DNA of 64,000 nt from NCBI GenBank assembly GCA_964562685.1, contig CAZLUP010000004.1, positions 1 through 64,000 on the forward strand, read 5' to 3'. Positions 1-8,107 of this stretch are shown here, in pieces. The translations under genes were made by a program, and so were the position numbers. The notes beneath the pieces are model-generated. The model saw only the letters and a program-made list of their open reading frames with translations, did not search any database and was not told where the DNA came from. Origin of the DNA: Stanieria sp964562685. Its GTDB lineage: Bacteria; Cyanobacteriota; Cyanobacteriia; Cyanobacteriales; Xenococcaceae. Every line of letters starts with the position of its first letter. The first letter of the stretch is position 1.

Positions 1-69
1 TTGTGTAGATGCTGCTTTCAAAAATTGTCCTAATGTATTTGCGTAGTGCTATATTTGTATCTTAACAAA

Positions 70-951
70 CTAAGAATTTTCTGCTACTAAAATATCTAAT
101 TCACTTTGCATTTTTTTAACTACCAAATTGTAACAATCATCAATATAATCTCGGTCTTTTGCTGCTTCTTTGCCATATTTATCAAATATAATTGGCTCAC
201 AAACACGAGTGTGAATTTTTACTGGTAAAGGAATATTTGGAATCGGTCCAATTCCTATTCCCCAAGGTAATCCTAAATAAATAGGAAAAATTTCTGGATC
301 TACATTATTAATCCAAGGCATTCCCCATTCATGTAGTTGTTTAACTATCGGATAAAAATCTCCTAAGACAAATAAAGTGTCATGCGCGCCGATAGAAATA
401 ATAGGAACAATTGGAACTTTGCTTCTTAATGCCAATTTGATAAAGCCTTTTCTACCTGCAAAATTAATTTGATGACGTTGAGAATAAGGACGAAAAAGAT
501 CTTGCGCTCCACCTGGATAAACAAGTAAACTAGCTTTGTTTTCTAGGGCAGCAAAAGCCATTTTAGGATGAGCGACAATTGCACCTGTTTTAGCTGCTAA
601 TTGACCTAATTCAGGATTAAATTGCCAAACACTTGGATGCATCAAACCATACACAGGACGTTTTGTGCCAAAATGACGAAACCAATCATACATCGTCATA
701 ATCATATCTGGTGTAGCTAGACCACCATTATGAGAACCAACTAATAATACTTGTTCGTGAGCAGATATTTGATGCCAACCATCAGTTTTAACGCGGAAAT
801 AATAACGATAAAACCATTCCCAAATTGGCATGAATAATTCAATTATTTGAGGATCGCGTTGGTTTAAAGACCAACCAGTATTATTTAGTTTTTGAGTCTG
901 ATTCACTGAACGTTTTTTGTAAGGAGCAACTAATTTTTTATCATATCCCAT
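70..951 (-). CDS. Lysophospholipid/glycerolipid acyltransferase-family protein
   Basis: 293-residue protein that probably transfers an acyl group to a lipid acceptor at the membrane. An SHNGGLATPD block at residues 73-82 stands where acyltransferases carry the histidine-aspartate active site, although the H-to-D spacing is wider than the classical HX4D. A YPGGAQD block near residue 146 resembles the phosphate-binding second motif. No signal peptide is seen. The start is the ATG at 951, and the first 22 bp overlap the 3' end of the MEKHLA gene upstream, suggesting translational coupling. The family includes PlsC-type and DGAT2-like enzymes; cyanobacterial DGAT2-like acyltransferases that act on plastoquinol are one possibility. 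The substrate cannot be decided from sequence. Confidence 0.75.
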   Translation of the reverse strand: MGYDKKLVAPYKKRSVNQTQKLNNTGWSLNQRDPQIIELFMPIWEWFYRYYFRVKTDGWHQISAHEQVLLVGSHNGGLATPDMIMTMYDWFRHFGTKRPVYGLMHPSVWQFNPELGQLAAKTGAIVAHPKMAFAALENKASLLVYPGGAQDLFRPYSQRHQINFAGRKGFIKLALRSKVPIVPIISIGAHDTLFVLGDFYPIVKQLHEWGMPWINNVDPEIFPIYLGLPWGIGIGPIPNIPLPVKIHTRVCEPIIFDKYGKEAAKDRDYIDDCYNLVVKKMQSELDILVAENS

Positions 952-1403
952 TCAGCATAATTAGCTGCTTGTCCACAATAGTTTCCTGCCCGATCGCGTA
1001 AATTCCAGATAATAGTATTCTTGATTAAAAATCGTTTTCCTGTGCTAGAAATTCTAACTCCAGAATAATTGTCAACATAGCCTTTTTGTGCTACTTGTTC
1101 TAACATTTGTTGTCTTTCTAATTGATTAATTGGTTCGGCAGTTGAACGAGAAGGAGTCTGAATAAAATCTTGCCAATTTATTTCCCACAACTTTAAAGCA
1201 AGTTGATTGCCATAATTAAAAATTGGCTCTGCTTGAGTTCCGTGAGAAACTACTACAAAAGGAGCAAAAAATAGAGCTTCTGCTTGTTCTTCTGGAGTTC
1301 CTTTTCTGTCAATTAATTGATGTCCAACTACGTCAGCAAAACTATTAAGTATAATTTGACTCCAACTAATAATTTCTGGCTGTTGCCACACTTGTGATGA
1401 CAT
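930..1403 (-). CDS. MEKHLA domain protein
   Basis: 157 residues that look like one complete MEKHLA domain, a PAS-related fold found in cyanobacteria and at the C-terminus of plant HD-ZIP III factors. Recognisable parts are FFAPFVVVSHG near residue 45, FNYGNQLALKLWE near 62-74, a central SRSTAEP stretch and a C-terminal GVRISSTGKRF strand. Role unknown; a ligand or redox sensor is an inference from the PAS relationship. It sits 11 bp after the VOC gene and overlaps the acyltransferase gene by 22 bp, so the three probably form one operon. Confidence 0.75.
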   Translation of the reverse strand: MSSQVWQQPEIISWSQIILNSFADVVGHQLIDRKGTPEEQAEALFFAPFVVVSHGTQAEPIFNYGNQLALKLWEINWQDFIQTPSRSTAEPINQLERQQMLEQVAQKGYVDNYSGVRISSTGKRFLIKNTIIWNLRDRAGNYCGQAANYAEWDMIKN

Positions 1404-1414
1404 AACTATTTTGC

Positions 1415-1780
1415 TTATCCTTGGCTGATTTCAAGAATATTTTGGTCTGGATCTTGAATAAAATAGGCTGCCCGTCCCGATGCACTCATTTGCATAGGAT
1501 AACCTTTACTTTGTAATCGTGCGATCGCTTCTGCTAAATTATCTACTGCGATCGCAAAATGAGGATTTCTACCCCATTTAGTTTGATTAAAGATTTGGTT
1601 ACGAAACTCAGGATGAACAATCAGATGAAGTTGACAATCGCCAATTTGATACCAAGTACCTGCAAAGTTTGAGGTTCTCCCTTCTGCTTTAACTAAACCC
1701 AAAACCTCGCCATAAAAATGTTCTGCTTTGGCTAAATCGGAGACTAAAATGGCTGTATGAAGCAAGCGAGTAATGTGCAT
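1415..1780 (-). CDS. VOC (glyoxalase/bleomycin-resistance) family protein
   Basis: 121-residue single VOC domain with two beta-alpha-beta-beta-beta halves: HTAILVSDLAKAEHFYGEVLG at the N-terminus (the usual first motif) and HFAIAVDNLAEAIARLQ starting the second half. Candidate metal ligands are the histidines that start each half and the Glu in the C-terminal ILEISQG. Such proteins are metal-dependent lyases, dioxygenases or binding proteins, and the substrate is not predictable here. It is the first gene of a likely operon with the MEKHLA and acyltransferase genes. Confidence 0.8.
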   Translation of the reverse strand: MHITRLLHTAILVSDLAKAEHFYGEVLGLVKAEGRTSNFAGTWYQIGDCQLHLIVHPEFRNQIFNQTKWGRNPHFAIAVDNLAEAIARLQSKGYPMQMSASGRAAYFIQDPDQNILEISQG

Positions 1781-1862
1781 AGACCAAAATGAGGAACTGA
1801 AGTTATTTTACAGAGTATCAACAAATCGATTTTGCTTGAGCAGATTGTTTACAATTTCATGC

Positions 1863-3104
1863 TTAATTTTTTTTGGTTTGACTCAATAAAACTTGTTCTA
1901 AATACTGCACAATCAAAATTCCGACGCTCACGCTAGCAGCAGCAACCAACCAGAAATTATGAGCAAAACTAACCGAACGATCTAATGCCCAACCACCAAG
2001 AGGAGGTCCAATTAAATAGCCAATTGCCCAACATTGAGAACTAATAGAAAGATAAACTGCCCGTAAAGATTGAGGAGCTAAATCAGCCACCAAAGCAGAA
2101 GCAGCAGGGGTATAAACTACCATTGCCACTGACATCACTCCCAAAGACAAAATGCCCCAAAGTAAAGCATAACTAGAAGTAATTCCTGTCACCCAAACTA
2201 AAACAAAGCCCAATCCCCACAATAGTAAAGAAATTACCAAAGCTTGGGTACGAGTAATCCGATTTAATGCACGAGCTACAGGTAACTGACATAAAGCAGC
2301 AAAAGCAATATGCCAACTAAACAAAGCACTAATAATTTTTTCGGAAAACCCTGCCTCTGTGTCTCCTGCCGTGACAAAATTTTTAAAATAGAGAGGCATG
2401 GTACTTTGTACCTGAGCTAAATAAGTAGTAAACAAAATATTGACCACCACATAAACCATCAAAGCGCGGTCTTGAAAAGCGATTGACCATTTGCGAGTTT
2501 GACTTTTTTGATGGGGTAAAAATTGATAAGTTTCTGCGATCGCAATATAAATAATGCCAAAAAAAACAACAAAGGAAATTCCATCAATAATAAATAAAGA
2601 GCGATAATTACCCGAACCCGCAATCAACGCCCCACCTAAAACAACTCCCAAACCCAAACCAAGACTATCCGCTAATCTAGTAATGGCAAAAGCTTCATTC
2701 CTCTGTTTGACAGTAGTTAAATCTACAATTGCTGCTTCCGTTGCGGGCCAATATAAACCTATCCCCAAACCCATTAATAAATTACCAATAATTAGGGTAG
2801 AGAAATTATTAGTCATAGCTAAAAAAACATCAGCGATCGCAGAAACTACGGCTGAAATTAATAAAGTGCGTCTGCGTCCCCAATCAGGAGAATCAGCCCA
2901 TTGCCCGCCTAAAAATCTACCAATGACTCCTGATAAAGAACCACTACCTAAAGCAATTCCAACTAAAGTAGAAGATATTCCCACTTGGTTAACAAAAAAA
3001 ATTGGGGCGTAAAACAAGGTAAAGCCCGAACCAACCTGAGATAATAATCTACCTGCTGCTAAAATCCAAACTTGACCACTAAAGTTTGGTATGTATTTAA
3101 ACAT
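1863..3104 (-). CDS. Major facilitator superfamily transporter
   Basis: 413 residues with about 12 hydrophobic helices and the MFS loop 2-3 signature, seen as GRFLGGQWADSPDWGRRR around residues 62-79 (the G-x3-D-x-x-G-R-R-x pattern). The second half starts near residue 210 with RALMVYVVVNILF. The ATG start at 3104 gives MFKYIPNF. Drug- or metabolite-efflux subfamilies look alike, so no substrate is proposed. An 82 bp gap separates it from the VOC gene downstream. Upstream lies a repeat-filled spacer. Confidence 0.85.
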   Translation of the reverse strand: MFKYIPNFSGQVWILAAGRLLSQVGSGFTLFYAPIFFVNQVGISSTLVGIALGSGSLSGVIGRFLGGQWADSPDWGRRRTLLISAVVSAIADVFLAMTNNFSTLIIGNLLMGLGIGLYWPATEAAIVDLTTVKQRNEAFAITRLADSLGLGLGVVLGGALIAGSGNYRSLFIIDGISFVVFFGIIYIAIAETYQFLPHQKSQTRKWSIAFQDRALMVYVVVNILFTTYLAQVQSTMPLYFKNFVTAGDTEAGFSEKIISALFSWHIAFAALCQLPVARALNRITRTQALVISLLLWGLGFVLVWVTGITSSYALLWGILSLGVMSVAMVVYTPAASALVADLAPQSLRAVYLSISSQCWAIGYLIGPPLGGWALDRSVSFAHNFWLVAAASVSVGILIVQYLEQVLLSQTKKN

Positions 3105-3152
3105 AATTACCTAAACATAATTATTGACACTAAAACATTGTTAATAGTTAAT

Positions 3153-3180
3153 GGTTGATTGTTGATTGTTGATTGTTGAT
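3153..3180. repeat. Heptameric tandem repeat (TTGATTG)n
   Basis: About four consecutive copies of TTGATTG in the MFS upstream spacer. This is the short tandemly repeated repetitive (STRR) type typical of cyanobacterial intergenic DNA. A 64-codon open frame on the minus strand (3107-3301) runs through it and is not considered a gene. Confidence 0.85.
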
Positions 3181-3209
3181 TTATAAAAGGCAGAAGGTAA
3201 CTGGTAACT

Positions 3210-3237
3210 GTAAGGGCAGTTCGCGAACTGCCCCTAC
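3210..3237. repeat. Palindromic repeat of the GTAAGGGC family
   Basis: A perfect 20 bp palindrome GGGCAGTTCGCGAACTGCCC (3214-3233) extended by GTA/TAC flanks with one A-C mismatch. The same flank arrangement and the same mismatch position recur at 52169-52196, showing a dispersed family rather than a chance hairpin. Confidence 0.85.
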
Positions 3238-3254
3238 GGGTCACTGATAACTGC

Positions 3255-3653
3255 TCACTGAAATGACTGTTGCCAAATTTTAGATAACCACAACCAACCA
3301 ATCAAACAACCAAGGGCGTAATGAGGAAAATCCCACCACACAAAAGTCGAACCTAGTAATAACTTCCAAATAATTGAAGAGCGAATTGTAGCAGGGACAA
3401 AACCAAACCACAACTGACAAATTTCAATGATACAGGTAACTACAAATACCCAAACAGGAATTAATACAGTAGCTTTTTGACTAGGAAAAAACCAGAAAAA
3501 AAACAAACACCAAGCAATTTCATATAAAATATCTCCCGCATAATCATTAACCCAAACTTGTCCAAATCCTGTATAAACTTTAGAACCTAAACCAAGCGGA
3601 ATAATAACTAACAGGGAGATAAAAATACAAACTCTAGAATTTTTAATCACCAA
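3255..3653 (-). CDS. DUF2809 family membrane protein
   Basis: 132-residue integral membrane protein with about four hydrophobic helices. It matches the DUF2809 pattern: DYAGDILYEIAWCLFFFW near residues 38-55, IIEICQLW near 75, and the C-terminal WWDFPHYALGCLIGWL. These are small unassigned inner-membrane proteins. The start is uncertain: TTG at 3653 or GTG at 3650, with no clear Shine-Dalgarno. It is followed by a repeat-rich spacer and the MFS gene. Confidence 0.75.
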   Translation of the reverse strand: MVIKNSRVCIFISLLVIIPLGLGSKVYTGFGQVWVNDYAGDILYEIAWCLFFFWFFPSQKATVLIPVWVFVVTCIIEICQLWFGFVPATIRSSIIWKLLLGSTFVWWDFPHYALGCLIGWLWLSKIWQQSFQ

Positions 3654-3680
3654 TAACCAGTGATAAATGACTAATAATTA

Positions 3681-4667
3681 TTAAAACTGATTGCGATAGG
3701 GTTTAGTGGGTTTTTTCTTTTTCTTCTTACTTTTATTCTTTTCGTAGTCAATTTCTTTAAGTTTTTTCATAATTCGACTAAAGTATTCTTGTAAATAACT
3801 TTCCAAAGTCGTAGTTTCTTTCGAGTCAATGCCAAAAATTTGATATACTTCTTCCATAGGTGCATCTAAAGGTTGACCGCTAGCTAAAACCTCAGCAAAG
3901 GCAAGACGGTCTGCTGTATTTTGACCCCATTTGAAGAAACGAGTTAGATTACGCATCAAACGCAAAACAGTTAAAGAAACCCGAGAAATTCTCGCATCTT
4001 GTCCCGATAGTTTTTCACAAATATTAATTATTTCATAAGCTCCCCAAGCCCTTGTGCCTACCACGGGAAAAGTTTGTTTCTCTGTAGCAGGGACTTCTAG
4101 CGCACGAACAGCAAATTTAGCAATATCTTGAGTATTCATATAAGCAACAGGAGTACTTTCCCCCGTTACCCAGACTACCTGATTATCTAAAATTGGAATA
4201 GCGTATTGACCAATTAATCCTTGCATAAAACCGCAAAGACGCAAAATAGTATAATTTAAACCCGATTCTCGTAAAAATAGCTCCGTACAACGTTTGACCT
4301 CCATCAAAGGAACATTGGGATACTGTTCGGCATTGAGGATCGAAAAGAATATATAGCGGTCAATCCCAGTATCTTTAACTGCTTTAATTAGATTAACTTT
4401 ACCTTCCCAATCTACTTGTTTAATACTAAGGTGATCAGTTGGTCTGGCTGTAGCTGCATCAATTACAGCATCTATGTTTTCTAAGGCGGGAGGCAAAGTC
4501 TCTGGATCACAAAGATCTCCTGGAACTAATTCTGCACCCCATTCTTTTAAAAATGTTGCTTTGCTAAAACTTCTTACTAAACAGCGTACTTCATGTCCTT
4601 GATCGAGAGCGTGACGTGCTACTTGTCTGCCTAAAGTACCTGTAGCACCAACTATTAATAATTTCAT
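3681..4667 (-). CDS. ycf39: Ycf39-like atypical short-chain dehydrogenase (PSII assembly factor type)
   Basis: 328 residues. The N-terminal GATGTLGRQVARHALDQGH is a Rossmann NAD(P)-binding loop (G-x-x-G-x-x-G). Conserved Ycf39-type segments follow: CLVRSFSKATFLKEWGAELV, AATARPTDHLSIKQVDWEGK and VPLMEVKRCTELFL. Ycf39 in cyanobacteria works with Hlip proteins in early photosystem II assembly at the thylakoid, delivering chlorophyll to D1 (family knowledge). The active-site Tyr-x3-Lys of classical SDRs is not obvious, as expected. The C-terminus carries an unusual lysine run (KNKSKKKKKKP) that I infer is a lineage-specific extension. ATG start at 4667. Confidence 0.85.
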   Translation of the reverse strand: MKLLIVGATGTLGRQVARHALDQGHEVRCLVRSFSKATFLKEWGAELVPGDLCDPETLPPALENIDAVIDAATARPTDHLSIKQVDWEGKVNLIKAVKDTGIDRYIFFSILNAEQYPNVPLMEVKRCTELFLRESGLNYTILRLCGFMQGLIGQYAIPILDNQVVWVTGESTPVAYMNTQDIAKFAVRALEVPATEKQTFPVVGTRAWGAYEIINICEKLSGQDARISRVSLTVLRLMRNLTRFFKWGQNTADRLAFAEVLASGQPLDAPMEEVYQIFGIDSKETTTLESYLQEYFSRIMKKLKEIDYEKNKSKKKKKKPTKPYRNQF

Positions 4668-4748
4668 CTATTAATTTTGTAATATTTTTTAATGTTTCTC
4701 TAAGATTTTATCAAAAACTTTTTTGGTTATAACTTTGAATTTGAATGT

Positions 4749-5091
4749 TTAATAAGCTAAGGTGGAGCCAGCCTGTCTACGAAGATCGTTAACCCCTGTG
4801 ATTAATCCTGTTTGGGGATCGACCAGAATTGATTCAGCAGCACCCCAATTTTGTAAAGGCATTAATAGTATAGGTAACCCCTCTACGGTATTGCCTTCTC
4901 GATCTAATACTGAATAATGAGTGGTGTTGCTGCCTTCAGCTTGGCTATCTAAGAAATTAATTGACAAAATCTAGATCGCCTAACTCTTTATTGCGATCTT
5001 GGCGCAGCCAAGGCGCGAAGCGATCAGCACATAACATCGCTGAAACAAAATAATGAAGGCTTTGCTGATTTGCTTTTTTCGGCGTAGTCAT
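4749..5091 (-). pseudogene. ggt: Gamma-glutamyltransferase remnant (ggt)
   Basis: Decayed gene in two frames. Reading down from 5091, the first frame gives LHYFVSAMLCADR, then a foreign nonapeptide, then NKELGDLDFV and a stop near 4960. These match the large-subunit block of GGT around HY-EAM-ADR-LGDPDFV. The second frame (4967 to 4749) carries NTTHYSVLDREGNTV, the autoprocessing site where the small subunit begins with Thr, and then jumps to WGAAESILVDPQTGL and a C-terminal NDLRRQAGSTLAY, which is the normal GGT end. Most of both subunits is missing. So this is an internally deleted and frame-shifted relic, not a small gene. Confidence 0.8.
4993..5025. mobile_element. 27 bp hairpin insertion element in the ggt remnant
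   Basis: A 27 bp insert bounded by direct repeats of GCGATC (4993-4998 and 5020-5025). Its core is a hairpin, CTTGGC-GCA-GCCAAG. It adds exactly nine codons between ADR and NKELGD of the ggt frame. The direct repeats look like a target duplication or recombination at a HIP1-like site. Short GC-rich elements of this type are dispersed in cyanobacterial genomes. Confidence 0.65.
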
Positions 5092-5194
5092 TAAATACTC
5101 AACCTAATCCATGTCATGAAATAACCTAATAGATTACCCATTTTGCCTAATTATTCGGAAATTAAATCATTTTTGATAGTTGCTTGAGCTTATT

Positions 5195-5488
5195 TTATTG
5201 ATAAGCATTTTTGCTGTAATAGGCGTGTCGACTCATCCGATAAGAATATTCACTAACAGAAAAATGAATACAATCGGGATTAAAAGTTTTATGGGTTTTT
5301 TGCCAATCTTCTCTTTGTGCTAATTGACTAGCAAGTTCTCCAGATTCTTGTCTCGAGAGCTTGAGCCACATAGTGCCATGTTCACCACAAAAAAACTCTT
5401 CTAACCAAACATTTTGATCTACACACGTTGATTGTTGAGCAGCTAAAAAAGCAGCCTTTTTTGCTGAAATTCTGAGATTTTCTCTCAT
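5195..5488 (-). CDS. Conserved hypothetical protein downstream of ftn2
   Basis: 97-residue soluble protein that I do not recognise functionally. It has an FFCGEHGTMWLKL strand near residues 32-44, a charged helix, and an aromatic C-terminus (SEYSYRMSRHAYYSKNAY). The start ATG is at 5488, only 19 bp after the ftn2 stop on the same strand, so it is probably co-transcribed with the division gene. Codon use looks like its neighbours, and the length and clean frame support a real gene. Confidence 0.6.
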   Translation of the reverse strand: MRENLRISAKKAAFLAAQQSTCVDQNVWLEEFFCGEHGTMWLKLSRQESGELASQLAQREDWQKTHKTFNPDCIHFSVSEYSYRMSRHAYYSKNAYQ

Positions 5489-5507
5489 TTCAGAGCAATG
5501 AATATTT

Positions 5508-7760
5508 TTATAGAGTTTTTAAAACTTCGATATTTTTAATCAACCATTTTTCTCCCTGACGAATCAGGTCGTAACGAACTAGAAGATTATCATTATAGGA
5601 TTGAGAGGGGTCAATTTGTTTATTTTGATAATGTTGAGCAATTTCTCGAACTTCAGCTTCGATACTTCCTTGAGTAGGATTTTTCGGGTCAAATTTAACT
5701 GCTTTAATTTTAACTGTATGTTGATAAGTCCGATAAAAATTACCTCGTTGATAGGTTGTAACGCGATCGCGCCATTGCGATAAGAGAGGTGCAGTTAGAA
5801 TATTATTTAATTGGTCAATTTTATATTCATTGCCAAAAGCAGCCGATTTACTATTTAACCATTGTTGCACTACTTGTTGAGCAACTTGGTCAGTTAATCC
5901 TTTTTCTGTTTCTGGTTTCGGTTGTGGTGGTTGTTTGGCAACAGAAGGTAACTCCAGTAGAGATTTATTTAAACTAATAGCTAAGTATTCTGTTTCTACC
6001 GTGCTCGCCTGTTTAACAGAAGGCGCAAGTAAAATCCTGGTTAGGACGAAACCTAAACTACCAACACCGAAAACCAAACCAATTAATAAAATTGCGTCTT
6101 TTAAAATTGGTAAAAAAGATTTATTGTTTGACTTCTTGACAGAACGAGATGAAGATTTTGGCAAACGACGACCAGGATGACCTGCAATGTGCGAATTTTT
6201 TCTTTTATAATCAGGTTTCTGGGGAGATTTTGGTGAATTAGTAACTTTGGGTTTTAAAGGAGAAGCTACTCCACCCTTTCCATGAGGTTCTAAAGTAGCA
6301 ACTGAAGTGTTAGTATTGCCAATTCTGGTATTAATTGGGACTAAATTGTCATTAACCCCTGGCTCTTGATAATTAACAGTTGTTGATTTTGATGTGGTAG
6401 ATTTTTTGCCCAAGCCTAAAAAACCTTCACGCTTTGTTTGAGCAGAAGCCATATTTGCTTCTGGAATAGAACTAATTGTCTCAGCAGTCATCGTCGGAAG
6501 TTGTTCGAGATAAGTTTGGACTTGAGGATCGGCAAAATATTCCCTCAGAGTGACACCGCGTGAAGCTAACTCCGAAAACTGAGATAAAACTTCTTTTTGT
6601 AACCATTGCTCCCCGTAACAACACAATCCTGGTAGTAAATCGGTAGAATTATGAGCGTGTTGTTTAACTAAGTCAATTTTTTCTTTTTCTTTACTTTTTA
6701 GTAAAGCTTCGTTAGCAATTTGAACTTGACCTAAGAGCAAAGCGCAAACAGCTTGTTCCCAGTAAACATCATGACTATTAATTAAGGATTGGATGAACTG
6801 TTGAGCGCGATAAATTAAAGCTGGTTGTTTGTCTGCAAATCCTCTTGCAATTAAGGCATAAATAGTAATATAAGCTGCTACAGCAGAAGGACGTTTTGCT
6901 TCTTCTTCAAATAATTCTTGTTGTTCTGCTGCGGTCAGATAATTTCTTATTTGTTGAATAAAACAAAGAAATTGATCACATTTCAAGCCAGAACGATCTT
7001 TGCCATTTCCCTCAATACCTCCCCGTTCTCTCAGCATTGCTTGGAGTAATTGAAATCCTGTGGCTCTTTCGACTGAATGGGCTGGATTTTGAGCTAGTAG
7101 CTCTAAAATACGGTATGGTCTAAGTTTACATAAATCTGTTTCGATTTCTTCTCTAACACCAGGAAAAATATTTTCTTCTGCTAAAAGATCGAGTCCCATT
7201 TTTCCCGATAAAGCAGCGTTTTCATATTCTCCTTTTTGCCATTGTTCTCGACTCAGTTCTACATAGGCTAAAGCCAAAGTCAATAGTAAATCTTCTTTTA
7301 ACGGCAAATTCTCCTGCTCATCAGTATTTTTTTTAGTATTAATGCCACTGATATCGTTGAGATAAACTTCTCCTAATTGCAGTACTTGTTCATACTCACC
7401 TAAATCTTGCAAAATCAAAAGTGCGCCCATGATTTGTTCGGGAGCAACTTCAATGGTAGGAATCAAAGCAACTTCTTCATAGACATGACGAGTTTCGCTT
7501 CCAAGCGTGTCTTGCTCGTCTGCTTCAGTAGAGGGATAACTAGACTCCAAAAATTTGAGGTCGTATTCCGCCCGTTGTTGGTCAACAGACAGAATCTGGT
7601 AAGCTCGTTCAATTAAAGCTTGACGAGACGCAATTGCGCGATCGCTATACTGACGCAAGGGCATTTGCATCAAACGATCGTGGTACGCTTGATTAATTTG
7701 CTCTGCTGTTGCCTTGATTGGCACTCCCAAAATTCTGTAATAGTCGAGCGGAATACGCAC
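5508..7760 (-). CDS. ftn2: Cell division protein Ftn2/ZipN (ARC6 homologue)
   Basis: About 750 residues. Order: a J-like domain at the N-terminus (RIPLDYYRILGVP, then RAIASRQALIERAYQIL), a long helical repeat region, a basic Ser/Pro-rich linker, one membrane helix near residues 560-585 (LKDAILLIGLVFGVGSLGF), and a C-terminal IMS/DUF4101 domain (QQWLNSKSAAFG to GEKWLIKNIEV). This cyanobacterial and plastid family tethers the FtsZ ring to the membrane. An open frame extends to a TTG at 7790, but a GTG at 7760 is preceded by GAGGA at good spacing and gives the conserved N-terminus MRIPLDYYRILG, so I prefer it. Confidence 0.9.
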   Translation of the reverse strand: MRIPLDYYRILGVPIKATAEQINQAYHDRLMQMPLRQYSDRAIASRQALIERAYQILSVDQQRAEYDLKFLESSYPSTEADEQDTLGSETRHVYEEVALIPTIEVAPEQIMGALLILQDLGEYEQVLQLGEVYLNDISGINTKKNTDEQENLPLKEDLLLTLALAYVELSREQWQKGEYENAALSGKMGLDLLAEENIFPGVREEIETDLCKLRPYRILELLAQNPAHSVERATGFQLLQAMLRERGGIEGNGKDRSGLKCDQFLCFIQQIRNYLTAAEQQELFEEEAKRPSAVAAYITIYALIARGFADKQPALIYRAQQFIQSLINSHDVYWEQAVCALLLGQVQIANEALLKSKEKEKIDLVKQHAHNSTDLLPGLCCYGEQWLQKEVLSQFSELASRGVTLREYFADPQVQTYLEQLPTMTAETISSIPEANMASAQTKREGFLGLGKKSTTSKSTTVNYQEPGVNDNLVPINTRIGNTNTSVATLEPHGKGGVASPLKPKVTNSPKSPQKPDYKRKNSHIAGHPGRRLPKSSSRSVKKSNNKSFLPILKDAILLIGLVFGVGSLGFVLTRILLAPSVKQASTVETEYLAISLNKSLLELPSVAKQPPQPKPETEKGLTDQVAQQVVQQWLNSKSAAFGNEYKIDQLNNILTAPLLSQWRDRVTTYQRGNFYRTYQHTVKIKAVKFDPKNPTQGSIEAEVREIAQHYQNKQIDPSQSYNDNLLVRYDLIRQGEKWLIKNIEVLKTL

Positions 7761-8107
7761 GGTCTGGTTCCTCAGAGGAGATAAATTCAATAGCAGGAAT
7801 TAAATAATTCCCAGATCGAGAGATGGCTTGAACATTTTGCCTGAATTTTAGCTTAAAGTTTTCATTCGGCGGAAAATGTTTATGATTAATTACGAAAATT
7901 GATATTCTGCTTTACTTTGATTCATTAAAGACAATTGTCCTCAGAAAAAATCCAGCAAAAAATTTTCTGTCACCTTCTATTTGATAATAATTATTTGTTG
8001 CCATTCGTGCATAGTTGATAATACTGAAATTACTTAGTTAATCTCACTTAACTAGCAAAACTTTGGTTAAAACTACTATTTCTCTAAGCAATAATTCCTA
8101 ATTTAAG
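7761..8107. other. Divergent intergenic region ftn2 / sugar-acid kinase
   Basis: 347 bp, AT-rich, between divergent genes, so it should hold both promoters. I see only a 10 bp palindrome GACAATTGTC at 7930-7939 and no clear operator, RNA or repeat. Confidence 0.5.

Noticed and set aside
3107..3301. 64-codon minus-strand frame between MFS and DUF2809 genes
   Set aside because: It consists of tandem repeats and a palindrome and overlaps the real DUF2809 gene.
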